NCBI GenBank assembly: GCA_030066215.1
Contig: JASJCA010000003.1
Span: forward strand, 1 to 64,000
Reading direction: 5' to 3'
Length of the DNA: 64,000 nucleotides
Origin: Rhodobacter sp.
GTDB lineage: Bacteria > Pseudomonadota > Alphaproteobacteria > Rhodobacterales > Rhodobacteraceae
Part shown: positions 17,196-26,470 of the stretch, one piece after another
How the letters are laid out: each line of letters starts with the position of its first letter
How positions within the stretch are numbered: position 1 is the stretch's first letter
Program-made: the position numbers and the translations under genes
Notes under the pieces: generated by a model
The model's input: the letters and a program-made list of their open reading frames with translations, nothing else
What the model was told of the DNA's origin: nothing
Databases searched by the model: none

Positions 17196-18035
17196 TCAAG
17201 GTGATGGCCGGACAGATCTCCCCTCCTCTGGTGGCACGGCCCGCTGATAGAGATGCCATGTGGTGTGGCCGAGGATCGGTAGGGTGAAGATCAGGCCCAG
17301 AAACGCCGGAACCAGCGACAACAGCATGGTGACCGAGATGATCGCCGCCCAGGTGAGCATGACCAACGGGTTCTCCGTGACGACGCGAACGGACGTGAGC
17401 ATGGCGGAAATGAAATCGATTTCCCGGTCGAGCAGCATGGGCATGGCGATGACGGTCACCGAGAACAGGACAGCCGCGAGAAACGTGCCGACGCAGGTGC
17501 CGATGGCAAGGAAGGTCCAGCCCTCCGGTGTGAAGAACACGGTGGTCAAAAACCCGTCCAAATCCGAGAAGGATGCATCCTGCAGGACGATCACCAGCAC
17601 AGTCCGAAATTGGTAGAACCACACCCAGAAAATGAACAGGGTGACAAAGGCCATCCAGCCCATCTCGCGCTTGCGTTGACTGGCCATGACGGTGAGGATG
17701 TCCGACCAGCCAAAGGGCTCTCGCGCCTGCAACCGACGGGACATTTCATATAGCCCGGCGGCGGCGAAGGGTGCGACCAGCGGAAAGCCGACAGCGGCGG
17801 GAATGACCATCCAGATCGCGCCGAGCCAGACCAGGCACCAAACGAACAGAATGCCGAAAACCGCATAGAACAGACCGAAAAAGCCGCTCATGACCGGGCG
17901 CGCCAGAAAGTCGGAGAATCCGGCCTTCAGCGACGCGGTGATATCCTCCGCAGTCACCTTACCCACCTTGGGCCTGGCCCGCTGTTGCGGCGTCGGATTG
18001 TCCGGTGGTGTGGACCCTGCGGTCTTGGATGTCAT
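17196..18035 (-). CDS. DUF2189 family integral membrane protein
   Basis: The ATG at 18035 is chosen over the track start (18056) because a GGAG site sits just before it. The 279-aa protein has a Pro/Thr-rich cytoplasmic N-terminus, then about six hydrophobic segments, including 'GFFGLFYAVFGILFVWCLVWLGAIWMVIPAAVGFPLVAPFAAAGLYEMSRR', 'MGWMAFVTLFIFWVWFYQF', 'TFLAIGTCVGTFLAAVLFSVTVIAMPMLLDR' and 'PLVMLTWAAIISVTMLLSLVPAFLGLIFTLPILGH'. The pattern 'AGLYEMSRR...GEPFGWSD' and 'AMPMLLDREIDF...SV' matches DUF2189. No biochemical role is known for the family. Confidence 0.85.
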   Translation of the reverse strand: MTSKTAGSTPPDNPTPQQRARPKVGKVTAEDITASLKAGFSDFLARPVMSGFFGLFYAVFGILFVWCLVWLGAIWMVIPAAVGFPLVAPFAAAGLYEMSRRLQAREPFGWSDILTVMASQRKREMGWMAFVTLFIFWVWFYQFRTVLVIVLQDASFSDLDGFLTTVFFTPEGWTFLAIGTCVGTFLAAVLFSVTVIAMPMLLDREIDFISAMLTSVRVVTENPLVMLTWAAIISVTMLLSLVPAFLGLIFTLPILGHTTWHLYQRAVPPEEGRSVRPSP

Positions 18036-18462
18036 GACACACTCCTGCCTAAGCATGGCACTGCACTGGCCCGTTTGCCAACAGACTCGGCCGTGAAACA
18101 GACATCTCTCCTAAAAATGCCGGTCCGCATCAGGTGAGGCATATGGGCGAGGGGGAGTATGGCAGCTAAGTCCTCACGCAAGTCTTTGATCCGGATCGTG
18201 TTGCAGGTCTATATCGTTTCGCCTTATTTAGAACGTTGAGTGCGAAGATCGCGATCTGAGGCTCGCGAGCGCCCGATTGCCTTCCTGGCCAAGACCGGCG
18301 AAACCCCGGGCTATCCGGAAGGGGCTCATATGAGCCGTGCGCTGCCGCGCAAACAAGTCTTTGTGACGGGTCTTTTGTTTGGAAGCTCGTGGCCCAAAAT
18401 GACCTGCAACAAAATGCCGGCTGGCAGACCCCACCGCCAGCAGCCACGAAAGGACCCGACCG
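18036..18462. other. 427-bp divergent intergenic region
   Basis: This separates the DUF2189 gene and the cupin gene, which point away from each other, so promoters for both should be here. Short ORFs cross it on the minus strand but none resembles a known protein. No clear operator or mobile-element end is seen. Confidence 0.4.
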
Positions 18463-19107
18463 ATGAAGATCAACGCAGACTTTTCCAAGCGCGTCGTCGT
18501 GAAGTTCGACGAAAATGACTGGGTGCCTTCACCGATGCCCGGCGTCGAGCGCAAGATGCTCGACCGGATCGGCGAAGAAGTGGCCCGGGCCACGACAATC
18601 GTCCGCTATGCCCCGGGCAGCGCGTTTTCCGCCCATACCCATGACGGCGGCGAGGAATACCTGGTGCTTGACGGCGTCTTCGTTGACGAGCACGGCGATT
18701 TCCCGAAAGGCACATATGTGCGCAATCCGCCGACCTCGTCGCACACACCGTCTGCCCCGCAGGGCGCGACGATCCTGGTCAAGCTGCATCAGTTCGACCC
18801 CGCCGACCGTACCCAACTGCGCGTCGACACGACCACCGGTGGCACGGTCCAGCCGCTTTTCACAGACCCGCGCGAAGACGTCCGGGTCGAGACTTGGGGC
18901 CCGGGCGCCGACGTCACGCTCGACGCGGCCGGCGGCATGGAGGTCTTCGTGATCGACGGCGGGTTCGCCGAGGGTGGCGACACACTTGGGGCCTGGGACT
19001 GGCTACGCCTGCCGGTGGGGACAGCGACCACCGCCAAGGCCGGCCCCGAGGGCGCGCGGGTTTGGGTGAAGTCTGGGCACTTGACCCATGTAACTGAGCC
19101 TGCATGA
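18463..19107 (+). CDS. tandem cupin-domain protein (ChrR-like cupin)
   Basis: The protein is 214 aa with an AAAGGA ribosome site. The first cupin (about residues 20-110) carries the metal-binding motif '[40 protein letters not shown]', close to the cupin domain of ChrR-type anti-sigma factors and related enzymes. The second half (about 120-205) looks like a degenerate cupin ('[29 protein letters not shown]') without the histidines. It lacks the N-terminal zinc helix bundle of ChrR, so it is not an anti-sigma factor. Its stop overlaps the start of the amine oxidase gene (ATGA), so the two are translationally coupled and probably act on the same pathway. Confidence 0.82.
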   Translation: MKINADFSKRVVVKFDENDWVPSPMPGVERKMLDRIGEEVARATTIVRYAPGSAFSAHTHDGGEEYLVLDGVFVDEHGDFPKGTYVRNPPTSSHTPSAPQGATILVKLHQFDPADRTQLRVDTTTGGTVQPLFTDPREDVRVETWGPGADVTLDAAGGMEVFVIDGGFAEGGDTLGAWDWLRLPVGTATTAKAGPEGARVWVKSGHLTHVTEPA

Positions 19108-20201
19108 CGCCGACGCGGACGGAGGTCGCGATTGTCGGCGGCGGGCTCAGTGGGCTCGCCATCGCGGACGCCTTGGCGCGCGTGGGGCGGGATTATCGGG
19201 TCTTCGAAGCGCGCGATCGTGTCGGCGGACGCATATTGTCGATGACCGGCGCTGGCGGGCGGTTCGATCTGGGGCCGGCCTGGATCTGGCCGCACAACAC
19301 CCGGATGCTTGCACTTGCCAAGCGGCTTGGCCCGACGGTGCGCGCGCAATACGCAACCGGCACTCTGGTCTTCGAAGACCAAAGCGGCAGCATCCGCCGC
19401 GATCTGACCTTCGCGACTATGGGCGACGCCTTGCGCATCGCAGGCGGTACCGCGTTGCTGACCGACGCCTTGGCGGCAGAACTTGACGTGGCGCGCCTTC
19501 ATCTGTCGCACGACGTCCAGTCCATCGAGGTTGATGGTGGTGCGGTGCATATTGGCGGCGTCGGTCCTGGTGGCGCCTTCACGATGACCGCCGACCGCGT
19601 GGTTTTGGCCTTGCCACCAAGGCTCGCCGCCGACCGGATTACCTTTTCGCCTAAGCCTGACGCGCGAGTGCTGCGGGCGCTGGCTGCGGTTCCGACCTGG
19701 ATGGCCAGACATGCAAAATTCGTGGCCGTCTACGAAAGCGCGTTCTGGCGCGATGCCGGACTGTCGGGCGATGCGATTAGCCATATTGGCCCGCTGATGG
19801 AGGTCCATGACGCCACCGACGAGGTGGCAGACGTGCCGGCGTTGTTCGGATTTGTGCGGCCCGGCGCCATCAAACGCGGAGCAATGGCCACAAAGGCGGA
19901 TGCGGTCGGGCAGTTAACGCGTCTGTTTGGACCACGGGCTGCGCTCCCGGCGCAGGTATGGCTGAAGGATTGGTCCACCGACGCCAATACCGCAACGGCT
20001 ACCGACGCAGCCTTGCCCGAGCGGCACCCGACCTACGGTCTGCCCAGCTTTGTCCAGGACTGGGCGGGCGAACGGCTGTTCTTTGCCGGTACGGAGGTCG
20101 CGCCACAGAATGGCGGTTTCCTGGAAGGCGCGCTCGAAGCGGCGGAAATGGCTGTTGCCTGGACGATGGTCGACACTGTGGCCGAGTCCGCCAGAGTCTA
20201 G
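19104..20201 (+). CDS. FAD-dependent amine oxidase family protein
   Basis: The 365-aa flavoprotein begins '[41 protein letters not shown]', the GxGxxG dinucleotide fold plus the RxGGR flavin motif of monoamine-oxidase-like enzymes. The C-terminal FAD segment is '[30 protein letters not shown]'. It is shorter than typical plant or animal MAOs (about 450-520 aa), in line with the compact bacterial group. It overlaps the cupin gene by 4 bases. The substrate is unknown; a primary or polyamine-type amine is a guess only. Confidence 0.88.
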   Translation: MTPTRTEVAIVGGGLSGLAIADALARVGRDYRVFEARDRVGGRILSMTGAGGRFDLGPAWIWPHNTRMLALAKRLGPTVRAQYATGTLVFEDQSGSIRRDLTFATMGDALRIAGGTALLTDALAAELDVARLHLSHDVQSIEVDGGAVHIGGVGPGGAFTMTADRVVLALPPRLAADRITFSPKPDARVLRALAAVPTWMARHAKFVAVYESAFWRDAGLSGDAISHIGPLMEVHDATDEVADVPALFGFVRPGAIKRGAMATKADAVGQLTRLFGPRAALPAQVWLKDWSTDANTATATDAALPERHPTYGLPSFVQDWAGERLFFAGTEVAPQNGGFLEGALEAAEMAVAWTMVDTVAESARV

Positions 20202-20497
20202 GGCCCCTCCCGCGCACACGGGAATCCGCAATTCTCCGCGTCGGTTAAACGGGCGAATTCGGGTCGTGGTTGCTCCATTCGCGCCCCATGGCCGTGCCTG
20301 TCAGATCAAGCGTGACGAGCACTCCTTTGACCAGAGTTGTCGGTCCGGCCGCCGTACTTTTTGACGATGACATCCGCCTTCGCGGCCCTCGCTCTCACCG
20401 CGACCATCACCTGCATGCCAACACCGTCGAGGCGTCGGCGCCGGATTTATGCCGCAGCACAAGCCCCCGCATCGAAGCAGAGAACGTCGCCGCCCCC

Positions 20498-20760
20498 TCG
20501 CCGTGCAAGGTCTACGGACTCGGGCAGCACGGTCTGGTCCTGCGGCTCTGGAAGCGCAGCATCGACGGGGCGATCCTGGCCGGGATGTTGTCGAACCTCT
20601 GTGTACAAGCGCAGATGCAGGAGTTGCTCGAGCGGGGCTGCGCCGTCGCCGTTGTGCGCGAAGCGACCGCGGGCACGATCATCGCGGAAGGCAACGGCTA
20701 CCTCGCCGTCCTGATCAACAACCGCTTCATGGACAACCATCTTCGGTGCAATTGCGAGGC
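20498..20760 (+). pseudogene. remnant of an isochorismatase-family (cysteine hydrolase) gene
   Basis: In the frame of ORF 20270-20857, the text from 'CKVYGLGQHGLVLRLWKRSIDGAILAGMLSNLCVQAQMQELLERGCAVAVV' to 'REATAGTIIAEGNGYLAVLINNRF' matches the C-terminal half of isochorismatase-fold hydrolases, including the catalytic Cys in 'SNLCV'. The N-terminal half with the catalytic Asp ('DMQN' type) is not found in any frame upstream, and the sequence downstream loses family character. I read it as a truncated, non-functional copy. Confidence 0.65.
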
Positions 20761-20853
20761 CGCCCCGTGGAACAGGGCCGCAAGCTCGGCCCGCATGTGC
20801 GCCCGAGATCCAGCAGGCGCGAAAGTCTCGTCCTTCGCTAGACAAGGTTCCCC

Positions 20854-21033
20854 GTGACCCTCGCCCAGGTCGCGCTGCGCAGCGATTTTCTCATTGGGGA
20901 ATTCGATCTGACCGGTAAGGTGTAATTGGCCGTTCATGACGGGATGCTCGCGTTGCCGGACCGTCCGCACTCCACCGCCTTTGACCCGCACACGGCCCTC
21001 GCGGCGGCAATCGCGCTGGCCGATCAGGTCTGA
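20854..21033 (+). pseudogene. possible C-terminal remnant of an enolase-superfamily (mandelate racemase/muconate lactonizing) gene
   Basis: The frame reads 'LAQVALRSDFLIGEFDLTGKV', then a stop codon, then 'LAVHDGMLALPDRPHSTAFDP' and a further 15 residues. The pattern (x)DFLIxEF...xVxDGMLALPDRPG resembles the C-terminus of mandelate racemase/enolase-type enzymes. An in-frame TAA and a damaged 'PGLG' suggest decay. The match is short, so this is tentative. Its end overlaps the 3' end of the ThDP enzyme gene on the other strand. Confidence 0.35.
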
Positions 21034-22793
21034 CGTTCGACCGAGATATTGAGTAACACCTGCCGACGTTGGTCCACGGCCACCGAAATCGCACGAGCCA
21101 GCGCGGCGGGCAGGTCGTTTCCGTCAGTCACGGATTCCGTATAGGCTCGACTGGCCTCTGCCGTTTTGCAGAAGTCCGGGCTTGGCCGCAGTGACGTAAG
21201 AGGGACGTCATTCGTTTTCGATGCGGCACCATCCCTGTAAAGGCCGACAACGGATCGCCGCACCGCACCCCATTCTTCGTTGTTCAACACCAGGGTGATG
21301 ACCGGCAGATTCAGGGCTTCGCAAACTTGGTGGCACGCCGTTGGGTTGGCGAACATATAACTGCCGTCTCCCATCGTCGCAAAGACCAGCCTATCCGGGT
21401 CGGCGAGTTGCGCGCCCATTGCGGCGGGCAAGCCCCAGCCAAGCCCGCCGGAATGCGGCTCTTGGAAATAGCCTAGGTGGTCTTCGAGGCAGAGCGGCGG
21501 CAGCGGGCATCCCAGCTCGTGAAAGACGCTCGCTTTGCGCCCTCTGATCGCTTGGCCCAAGCAATACGCAACCCAATCCTTGGACATCGGCGACATGTTT
21601 CCGCGCCTCGCCGCTTCGGCCACCCGGGCGCGCTCATCCGACGAAAGCCTCGCCAGTGCGGCGCGGCGCGCGTCTATTCGCGATGCGTCCTTCGCATGCG
21701 CATTCATGGCGTCGATCAATTCCAGAAGTGTCGAGCTTGTGTCCCCTGCCAAGGTTATGTCGGACCGAAAACTGCGCATCGGCGTCGACCGCGAGAACAG
21801 CGGGTCCGGGCCCAGGTGAATGACTTTCGCCGATGGATCCGGTTCCGCCCGATCCGGCCACCATGGCGCCAATGCGTCGATGACCAGGACCACATCGGCG
21901 CGGCGCAACAACTCGTCAGGCATCCATGACACGTGCGCGTAGCTCGTCATTGGGATCGAGATCTGGTTCGCCCAATAGTGGGAAACCGGAAACGCCCAAT
22001 CCTCGACGAATTGCGCGAACCTGGTGAAGGCGTCCTGGGATCCGGCGCCTCGCTGCGCAAGGATCAACGGCCGTTCGGCCGTGGCAAGAAGCGCGGCGGC
22101 CTCGGCCAGGGACATCCTGTCGGCCGCATGTCTGATCGGTTGCATCTTTGAGGGCTGGTCCAGCCCGTCCGGCGGGCAGTCCTGGCAGAGCACTTCGCGC
22201 GGCAATCTGAGATAGACGGGCCCCTTAGGCGTCGAGTTGGCGATCGACCAGCCTCTGGCCAAGACGTCGGAGACCTGATCGGGAAATCTCAACTCGTAAT
22301 CCCACTTGCAGGCCTCTCGCACCAGCGCGGTTTGGTCGTACATCTCCTGCCCCCATCCGATGGGCACGGTGCGGGCACCAAAGCGGCCGGCTTCCGTGAC
22401 CGGGGTGCGCCCCGACATCAGAAACATGGGGACCTGATCGCAGGCTGCGTTGATCGCTCCGGTAGCGCCATTCGATAGGCCGACATTTGTGTGCAACATG
22501 ACGGCTTGCGCACGGCCGGTGATCTGGAAGAACCCATGCGCCATGCCGACGGCGATGTGCTCATGCGGGATGGTCAGCGCCTGTGGTAGGTCAATGCCTT
22601 TGTCCCGGGCCTCGATCAGACCCTCGATGACGGGCGGGAAATCCGTGCCGGAATTGGCGAATACGTAGTCGACCCCCAAGGCCTTGAGCTTAGCAAACAG
22701 TGCCCCTCCTGCGGTGAGTGATGTCGTCAAGTTGCCTGGCCCCCGATCCAGCACGATGTGGAGCATGGAAGACGAGCGCCGATCCCAAGTCAA
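21024..22793 (-). CDS. thiamine pyrophosphate-requiring enzyme (acetolactate synthase-like)
   Basis: The 589-aa protein has the three-domain layout of the acetolactate synthase/benzoylformate decarboxylase superfamily. The N-terminal pyrimidine-binding domain contains the activating Glu in 'LTIPHEHIAVGMAHGFFQITGRAQAVMLHTNVGLSNGA'. A central Rossmann domain ('AERPLILAQRGAGS') follows. The C-terminal domain has the ThDP/Mg motif 'ATMGDGSYMFANPTACHQVCEALNLPVITLVLNNEEW'. Such enzymes decarboxylate 2-oxo acids or ligate them. 'GWGQEMYDQTALVREACKWDYELRFPDQ' is typical of an uncharacterised subgroup rather than true IlvB. A downstream ATG (22766, MLHIVLDRG) is an alternative start. It stands alone with gene remnants downstream. 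Confidence 0.88.
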   Translation of the reverse strand: MTWDRRSSSMLHIVLDRGPGNLTTSLTAGGALFAKLKALGVDYVFANSGTDFPPVIEGLIEARDKGIDLPQALTIPHEHIAVGMAHGFFQITGRAQAVMLHTNVGLSNGATGAINAACDQVPMFLMSGRTPVTEAGRFGARTVPIGWGQEMYDQTALVREACKWDYELRFPDQVSDVLARGWSIANSTPKGPVYLRLPREVLCQDCPPDGLDQPSKMQPIRHAADRMSLAEAAALLATAERPLILAQRGAGSQDAFTRFAQFVEDWAFPVSHYWANQISIPMTSYAHVSWMPDELLRRADVVLVIDALAPWWPDRAEPDPSAKVIHLGPDPLFSRSTPMRSFRSDITLAGDTSSTLLELIDAMNAHAKDASRIDARRAALARLSSDERARVAEAARRGNMSPMSKDWVAYCLGQAIRGRKASVFHELGCPLPPLCLEDHLGYFQEPHSGGLGWGLPAAMGAQLADPDRLVFATMGDGSYMFANPTACHQVCEALNLPVITLVLNNEEWGAVRRSVVGLYRDGAASKTNDVPLTSLRPSPDFCKTAEASRAYTESVTDGNDLPAALARAISVAVDQRRQVLLNISVERQT

Positions 22794-22900
22794 TTGACGC
22801 GGGCTTCTGACGGTCGCGGAGTGTCAGGCGAACCGGACCCGTACGGAACTTGCCCGTTACCAGTCGGACCAGGTTAGCACTCCAAGCGCGCGCGGCGTGG

Positions 22901-23428
22901 TCATTGATCCTGGTCAGGGTAGATATAGGGGGTGATGTTTTCGGCGGACATGGCGTAGCCGATCTCGGCCAGGGCGGTGGCCGTGGCGGCGGTGCCGAAC
23001 ATCCCGGTGACGTAGACCGGGTCGTAGAGGCCCTCGTATTCGTAAGGCCGCTCGGTGGTGACCAGGACCAGCTGGTTGGCGGGCGGCGGTGGGACGTGGA
23101 TGCAGGCGCCGACGAAGGGGGCGAGGATGAAGGCGGTCACGCCGGTCGACTCGAAATCCAGCGGCACGACGAAGCCCGGCAGTCGCACGATCATGCCGTT
23201 GTACCGATCCGTGACCGCGCGGGCCTCTTCCTGTTCGAACCCGGTGGTGAGCTGGCCGTGTTCTACCACGCCGAGCCCGCGCAGGGTCCTCAGAAGCGTG
23301 CCGCCGTCGCCGTCGGGGATCAGGTCGTCCCAGTCGAGGTCGATGTAGTCCTTGGCTCGCGCCGACCAGGGCGCCAGCGCGAGCGGGCCGGCGGCAAGCG
23401 CGGTCAGGATGTGGCGGCGGGTCAACAT
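22901..23428 (-). CDS. DUF3299 family exported protein, last gene of the zinc operon
   Basis: The 175-aa protein begins with a Tat-like signal peptide, MLTRRHILTALAAGPLALAPWSARA (twin Arg at 4-5). 'MIVRLPGFVVPLDFESTGVTAFILAPFVGACIHVPPPPANQLVLV' with its conserved Cys-His is the DUF3299 signature. An AGGAGA ribosome site precedes the start. It ends the five-gene set headed by the ZrgA-like gene; a protein of this type occurs with DUF2796 and ABC genes in zinc-regulated clusters such as the Vibrio zrg locus. It probably works in the periplasm with the ABC permease. The precise role is unknown. Confidence 0.87.
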   Translation of the reverse strand: MLTRRHILTALAAGPLALAPWSARAKDYIDLDWDDLIPDGDGGTLLRTLRGLGVVEHGQLTTGFEQEEARAVTDRYNGMIVRLPGFVVPLDFESTGVTAFILAPFVGACIHVPPPPANQLVLVTTERPYEYEGLYDPVYVTGMFGTAATATALAEIGYAMSAENITPYIYPDQDQ

Positions 23429-23461
23429 GGTCTTCTCCTGGCTCGGGCCGGCGGCGCGGGG

Positions 23462-24508
23462 TCAGTTCGCGCGCCCGGCAATGCCGATATATTGGTTGAC
23501 GGCGAAGATGTCCTCGATCGCCTTAGGCGGGGCGGCGGCGATCGCGCGCCGCAGCGGGTCGGACATGCTCCAGTCGCTGCGAAAGCCGAATTGGCGGGCG
23601 ACGGCCCCGGCCAGCTCGGGCGAGCGGTCCAGTAGTTCAGCTACGCCGCGGCGGATCTCGCGCCGGGTGGCGCGCGGGCCGGTCTGGCCGTGGATCGCCA
23701 GGGCCTCGATGATCTTTTCGCGGGTGGCGATGGGCAGCGCCGCCGGCGCGAGGTGCCGGTCGAGCACGTAGCCGACGGCCTCCGGGCCGCCGAGTTCGAT
23801 CAGGGCGGTGGCGTAAGCGCCGAGATAGGGCACGTCGCGCCGGGCCGCGGCGTCCAGCCCTGCGGACAGGACCTGGGCCAGCCGTTTGTCGCCTGACAGG
23901 CCGGCCAGCAGGATGCGGATCGGCCGCAGGTCGGGATCGCCGGCCTCCAGGTCGCCCTGCAGGCCGGTGACTTTCGGCAGCCGCAAGCCGCGCAGCACGC
24001 CGTAATCGGCGCGGTCGAGTTCCAACAGCGCCAGGTGCCGGATGTCCGGGTTGGGGTCGTTCACGCGTGCGGCGAAAAGCTGGAACCGGTCCTCGTCGCC
24101 GCCGAGCGCCCAGGTGGTCTGGCGCGCCACGACGGTGTCGACCAGCGCGCGGTAGCCGGGGTCGAGCACGGCGAGCCTCACCCAAGGCCCATAGGCCCCA
24201 TCGCGGGCAAAAAGCACAGAGTCGGCGGGGTTGCGATCGAGCCGGGCGCGGGTTTCGGTGTCGACCGGGATGGGGATGTCGACCGCCTCGGACGGCCCCA
24301 CCAGGGCGGCGACCGGGGCGTAGCGGCCGGGGCGCGACGGGTCGGGGCGGGCCACGACCACATGATCGCTGCCCATCAGAATATCGACCAGGGTCGGGTC
24401 GGGCGTGTAGCTGTGAAAGGCGCAGGCCGCCGCGGCCTGCGCAAAAGCGCCCCACAGGGCCCCCACCAGCGCCAGTCCCGTCGCCATTCGCCTCACCTTC
24501 GGCACCAT
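23462..24508 (-). CDS. exported protein of the zinc operon, HEAT-like helical repeats
   Basis: The track ORF starts at 24934 inside the permease gene; the ATG at 24508, two bases after the permease stop, is the sensible start and opens into a signal peptide (MVPKVRRMATGLALVGALWGAFAQA). The 348-aa product begins its mature part 'ACAFHSYTPDPTLVDILMGSDHVVVARPD', then shows an OB-like beta region and a C-terminal run of paired helices ('DPNPDIRHLALLELDRADYGVLRGL', 'YLGAYATALIELGGPEAVGYVLDRHL') resembling HEAT repeats. It is coupled to the permease gene and so probably works with it in the envelope. I do not recognise a named family. Confidence 0.75.
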   Translation of the reverse strand: MVPKVRRMATGLALVGALWGAFAQAAAACAFHSYTPDPTLVDILMGSDHVVVARPDPSRPGRYAPVAALVGPSEAVDIPIPVDTETRARLDRNPADSVLFARDGAYGPWVRLAVLDPGYRALVDTVVARQTTWALGGDEDRFQLFAARVNDPNPDIRHLALLELDRADYGVLRGLRLPKVTGLQGDLEAGDPDLRPIRILLAGLSGDKRLAQVLSAGLDAAARRDVPYLGAYATALIELGGPEAVGYVLDRHLAPAALPIATREKIIEALAIHGQTGPRATRREIRRGVAELLDRSPELAGAVARQFGFRSDWSMSDPLRRAIAAAPPKAIEDIFAVNQYIGIAGRAN

Positions 24509-24510
24509 CG

Positions 24511-25761
24511 TCAGACCTTTATCTGCATCCCGTCGGCCAGCGACATCCGGTAGGCGCGCAGGGCCGGGGCCAGGCTCACCAGCGTGCCGGCCGCGACCAC
24601 CGCCGCCAGGACCGCCAGCTCGCGCCCCGTCGGCGCGCCTATCTGCAGGTATAGCCCGAAGGCCGCGTCGACATAAGAGCGGGCGAAAAACATTCCCGTG
24701 TAAAGCAGGCCGAGCCCGAAGAGCACCGCCGCCAGGCTCATCAACGCGGCCTCGGTCATCAACAGCGCCAGGATGGTCCAGGGCCGGGCACCGACGGCCC
24801 GAAGGATCGCCATCTCGCGGCGGCGTTCGTTGAGGCCGGAAAAGATCATCGCCGCCATGCCCAGAAGCGCGGTGACGACGACCATCACCGACACGCCCAC
24901 CAGTGCGGTTTCGGCCACGCCGATGATGTCCCACAATTCGCCGAGCGCCACACCGGGCAGGATCGCCAGCAAAGGCTCTTCGGCGTACTCGTTGATCCAG
25001 CGCTGCAGGCCGAAGATCTGCAGCTTCGAGGTCACGCCGATCAGCGCGGCGGTGATCGCCTTCGGCGCCAGTTCCATCTGCCGGACCTCGTCGGCGCTGA
25101 CGGTGTCGCGCGACCGCCCGCCGCCGGTCCAGTCCACGTGGATCGCCTCGATCGCCTCGAGGCTGACGAACACGGTGCGGTCGACCGGCGTGCCGGTCTT
25201 GGCGAGGATGCCCGAGACGCGGAACGGCTTGTCGTCGTGTTCAGTGAAGGACGCGATGCCGTGTGCGACGACGATCTCCTGCCCCAGGCCATAGCCGAGC
25301 TGCGCGGCCACATCGGCACCCAGGACGGCGTCGAACAGGTCGTCGTAGGCCACGCCCGCGGCATAGTCCAGCGCGCGCCCGGCGCGGTATTTGTAGCGGT
25401 CGAAGAACGCCGTGGTGGTGCCGAGCACCCTATAGCCGCGGTGGCTGTCGCCAAGCGACATCGGCACGATCCACTCGACCTCGTCGCGCGCGGCGATGTC
25501 CTGGTAGCTCTCCCAGGTGAGGTTGTTGGTGGCGTTGCCGACCCGGAACACGGAATAGAGCAAGAGTTGCACGCCGCCCGACCGCGCTCCGACGATCAGA
25601 TCGGTGCCCGAGATCGTGTCGGCAAAGCTGGCCTTGGCGCCGGTGCGCACCTTTTCGACGCCCAGAAACAGCGCTACCGAAAGTGCGACGGCGAAGACCG
25701 TGAGCCCGACGGTCAGGCGGCGGCTGAGGAGCGATTGCCAGGCCAGGCGGATCAGGATCAT
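24511..25761 (-). CDS. ABC transporter permease (MacB/LolC-type FtsX domain)
   Basis: The 416-aa protein has the MacB architecture: one N-terminal helix ('LTVGLTVFAVALSVALFLGVEKVR'), a large periplasmic domain (residues about 45-270), and three C-terminal helices ('VSVMVVVTALLGMAAMIFSGL', 'LLMTEAALMSLAAVLFGLGLLY', 'ELAVLAAVVAAGTLVSLAPALRAYR') separated by the FtsX-like motif 'RRREMAILRAVGARPWTI'. It overlaps the ATPase gene by 4 bases (ATGA), so they form one transporter. MacB-type systems move substrates across the periplasm by mechanical coupling rather than importing ions, so in this zinc-regulated set it may extrude or load a partner protein. Confidence 0.9.
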   Translation of the reverse strand: MILIRLAWQSLLSRRLTVGLTVFAVALSVALFLGVEKVRTGAKASFADTISGTDLIVGARSGGVQLLLYSVFRVGNATNNLTWESYQDIAARDEVEWIVPMSLGDSHRGYRVLGTTTAFFDRYKYRAGRALDYAAGVAYDDLFDAVLGADVAAQLGYGLGQEIVVAHGIASFTEHDDKPFRVSGILAKTGTPVDRTVFVSLEAIEAIHVDWTGGGRSRDTVSADEVRQMELAPKAITAALIGVTSKLQIFGLQRWINEYAEEPLLAILPGVALGELWDIIGVAETALVGVSVMVVVTALLGMAAMIFSGLNERRREMAILRAVGARPWTILALLMTEAALMSLAAVLFGLGLLYTGMFFARSYVDAAFGLYLQIGAPTGRELAVLAAVVAAGTLVSLAPALRAYRMSLADGMQIKV

Positions 25762-26468
25762 GGGCCCGCCCGCCCCGTCGCGGCGATCTCGGCGATGTCG
25801 AGCACCCGGTCGAAGCGGTCTGCCAGCCTGGCGTCGTGGCTGACCATCACCAGCGTGGCGCCGGCCGCGGCGACCTGGCCCATCAGCAGCTCGAGGAAGG
25901 CGCCCTGGGCGGCGGCGTCGAGCGCCGAGGTCGGCTCGTCGGCGATCACCAGGCGCGGGCCGCCGATCAGGGCGCGTGCGGCAGCGATGCGCTGCTGCTG
26001 CCCGATGCTGAGTTCCGAGGCGCGGGCGTGGGCCACCAGCCCGGCGTCGAGTCCAAGCGCGCCGGTCAGACGCAGCGCCTCGGCGCGCGGGTCCTCAACC
26101 GTCCGGCGGCGTTCCGGCGCGAAGGCCAGCGGCAGCAGGATGTTCTCCAACGCCGAGGCATAGGGCAGGAGGTTGAACATCTGAAAGATCACGCCGATGC
26201 GGTTGGCGCGGAACCGGTCCCGGGCCGGGCCGCCCATGCGCATCAGATCGGCGCCGTCGACCTCGACCGCGCCTTTCTGCGGCTCGGCGATGCCGCAGAT
26301 CAGGCTTAAAAGCGTGGACTTGCCCGACCCGCTTTCGCCCAGAAGGAAGACCCGTTCGCCCGCCGCGACGGAGAACTCCGCGACGCCGAGCGAAAACCCG
26401 GTGCGCCCGGGCCAGGCGAAGGCCAGATCGCGCAGCCGTATCGCATGTCTCTCGGTGGGCTCGGCCAA
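25758..26468 (-). CDS. ABC transporter ATP-binding protein (MacB/LolD type)
   Basis: The 236-aa ATPase has Walker A 'LLGESGSGKSTLLSLI' (residues about 37-52), the Q-loop 'IGVIFQMFNLLPYASALENILLPL', the signature 'ASELSIGQQQRIAAARALIGGPRLVIADEPTSALD' containing Walker B, and the H-loop His in 'LVMVSHDARLAD'. 'FQMFNLLP' and the two-Leu 'NILLPL' are typical of LolD/MacB ATPases. The start is a TTG two bases after the stop of the ZrgA-like gene, which implies tight coupling. It powers the permease encoded next. Confidence 0.92.
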   Translation of the reverse strand: MAEPTERHAIRLRDLAFAWPGRTGFSLGVAEFSVAAGERVFLLGESGSGKSTLLSLICGIAEPQKGAVEVDGADLMRMGGPARDRFRANRIGVIFQMFNLLPYASALENILLPLAFAPERRRTVEDPRAEALRLTGALGLDAGLVAHARASELSIGQQQRIAAARALIGGPRLVIADEPTSALDAAAQGAFLELLMGQVAAAGATLVMVSHDARLADRFDRVLDIAEIAATGRAGP

Positions 26469-26470
26469 TC

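Noticed and set aside
18463-19107. ChrR anti-sigma factor
   Set aside because: It has a ChrR-like cupin but lacks the N-terminal zinc-binding anti-sigma domain, and no ECF sigma gene is adjacent.
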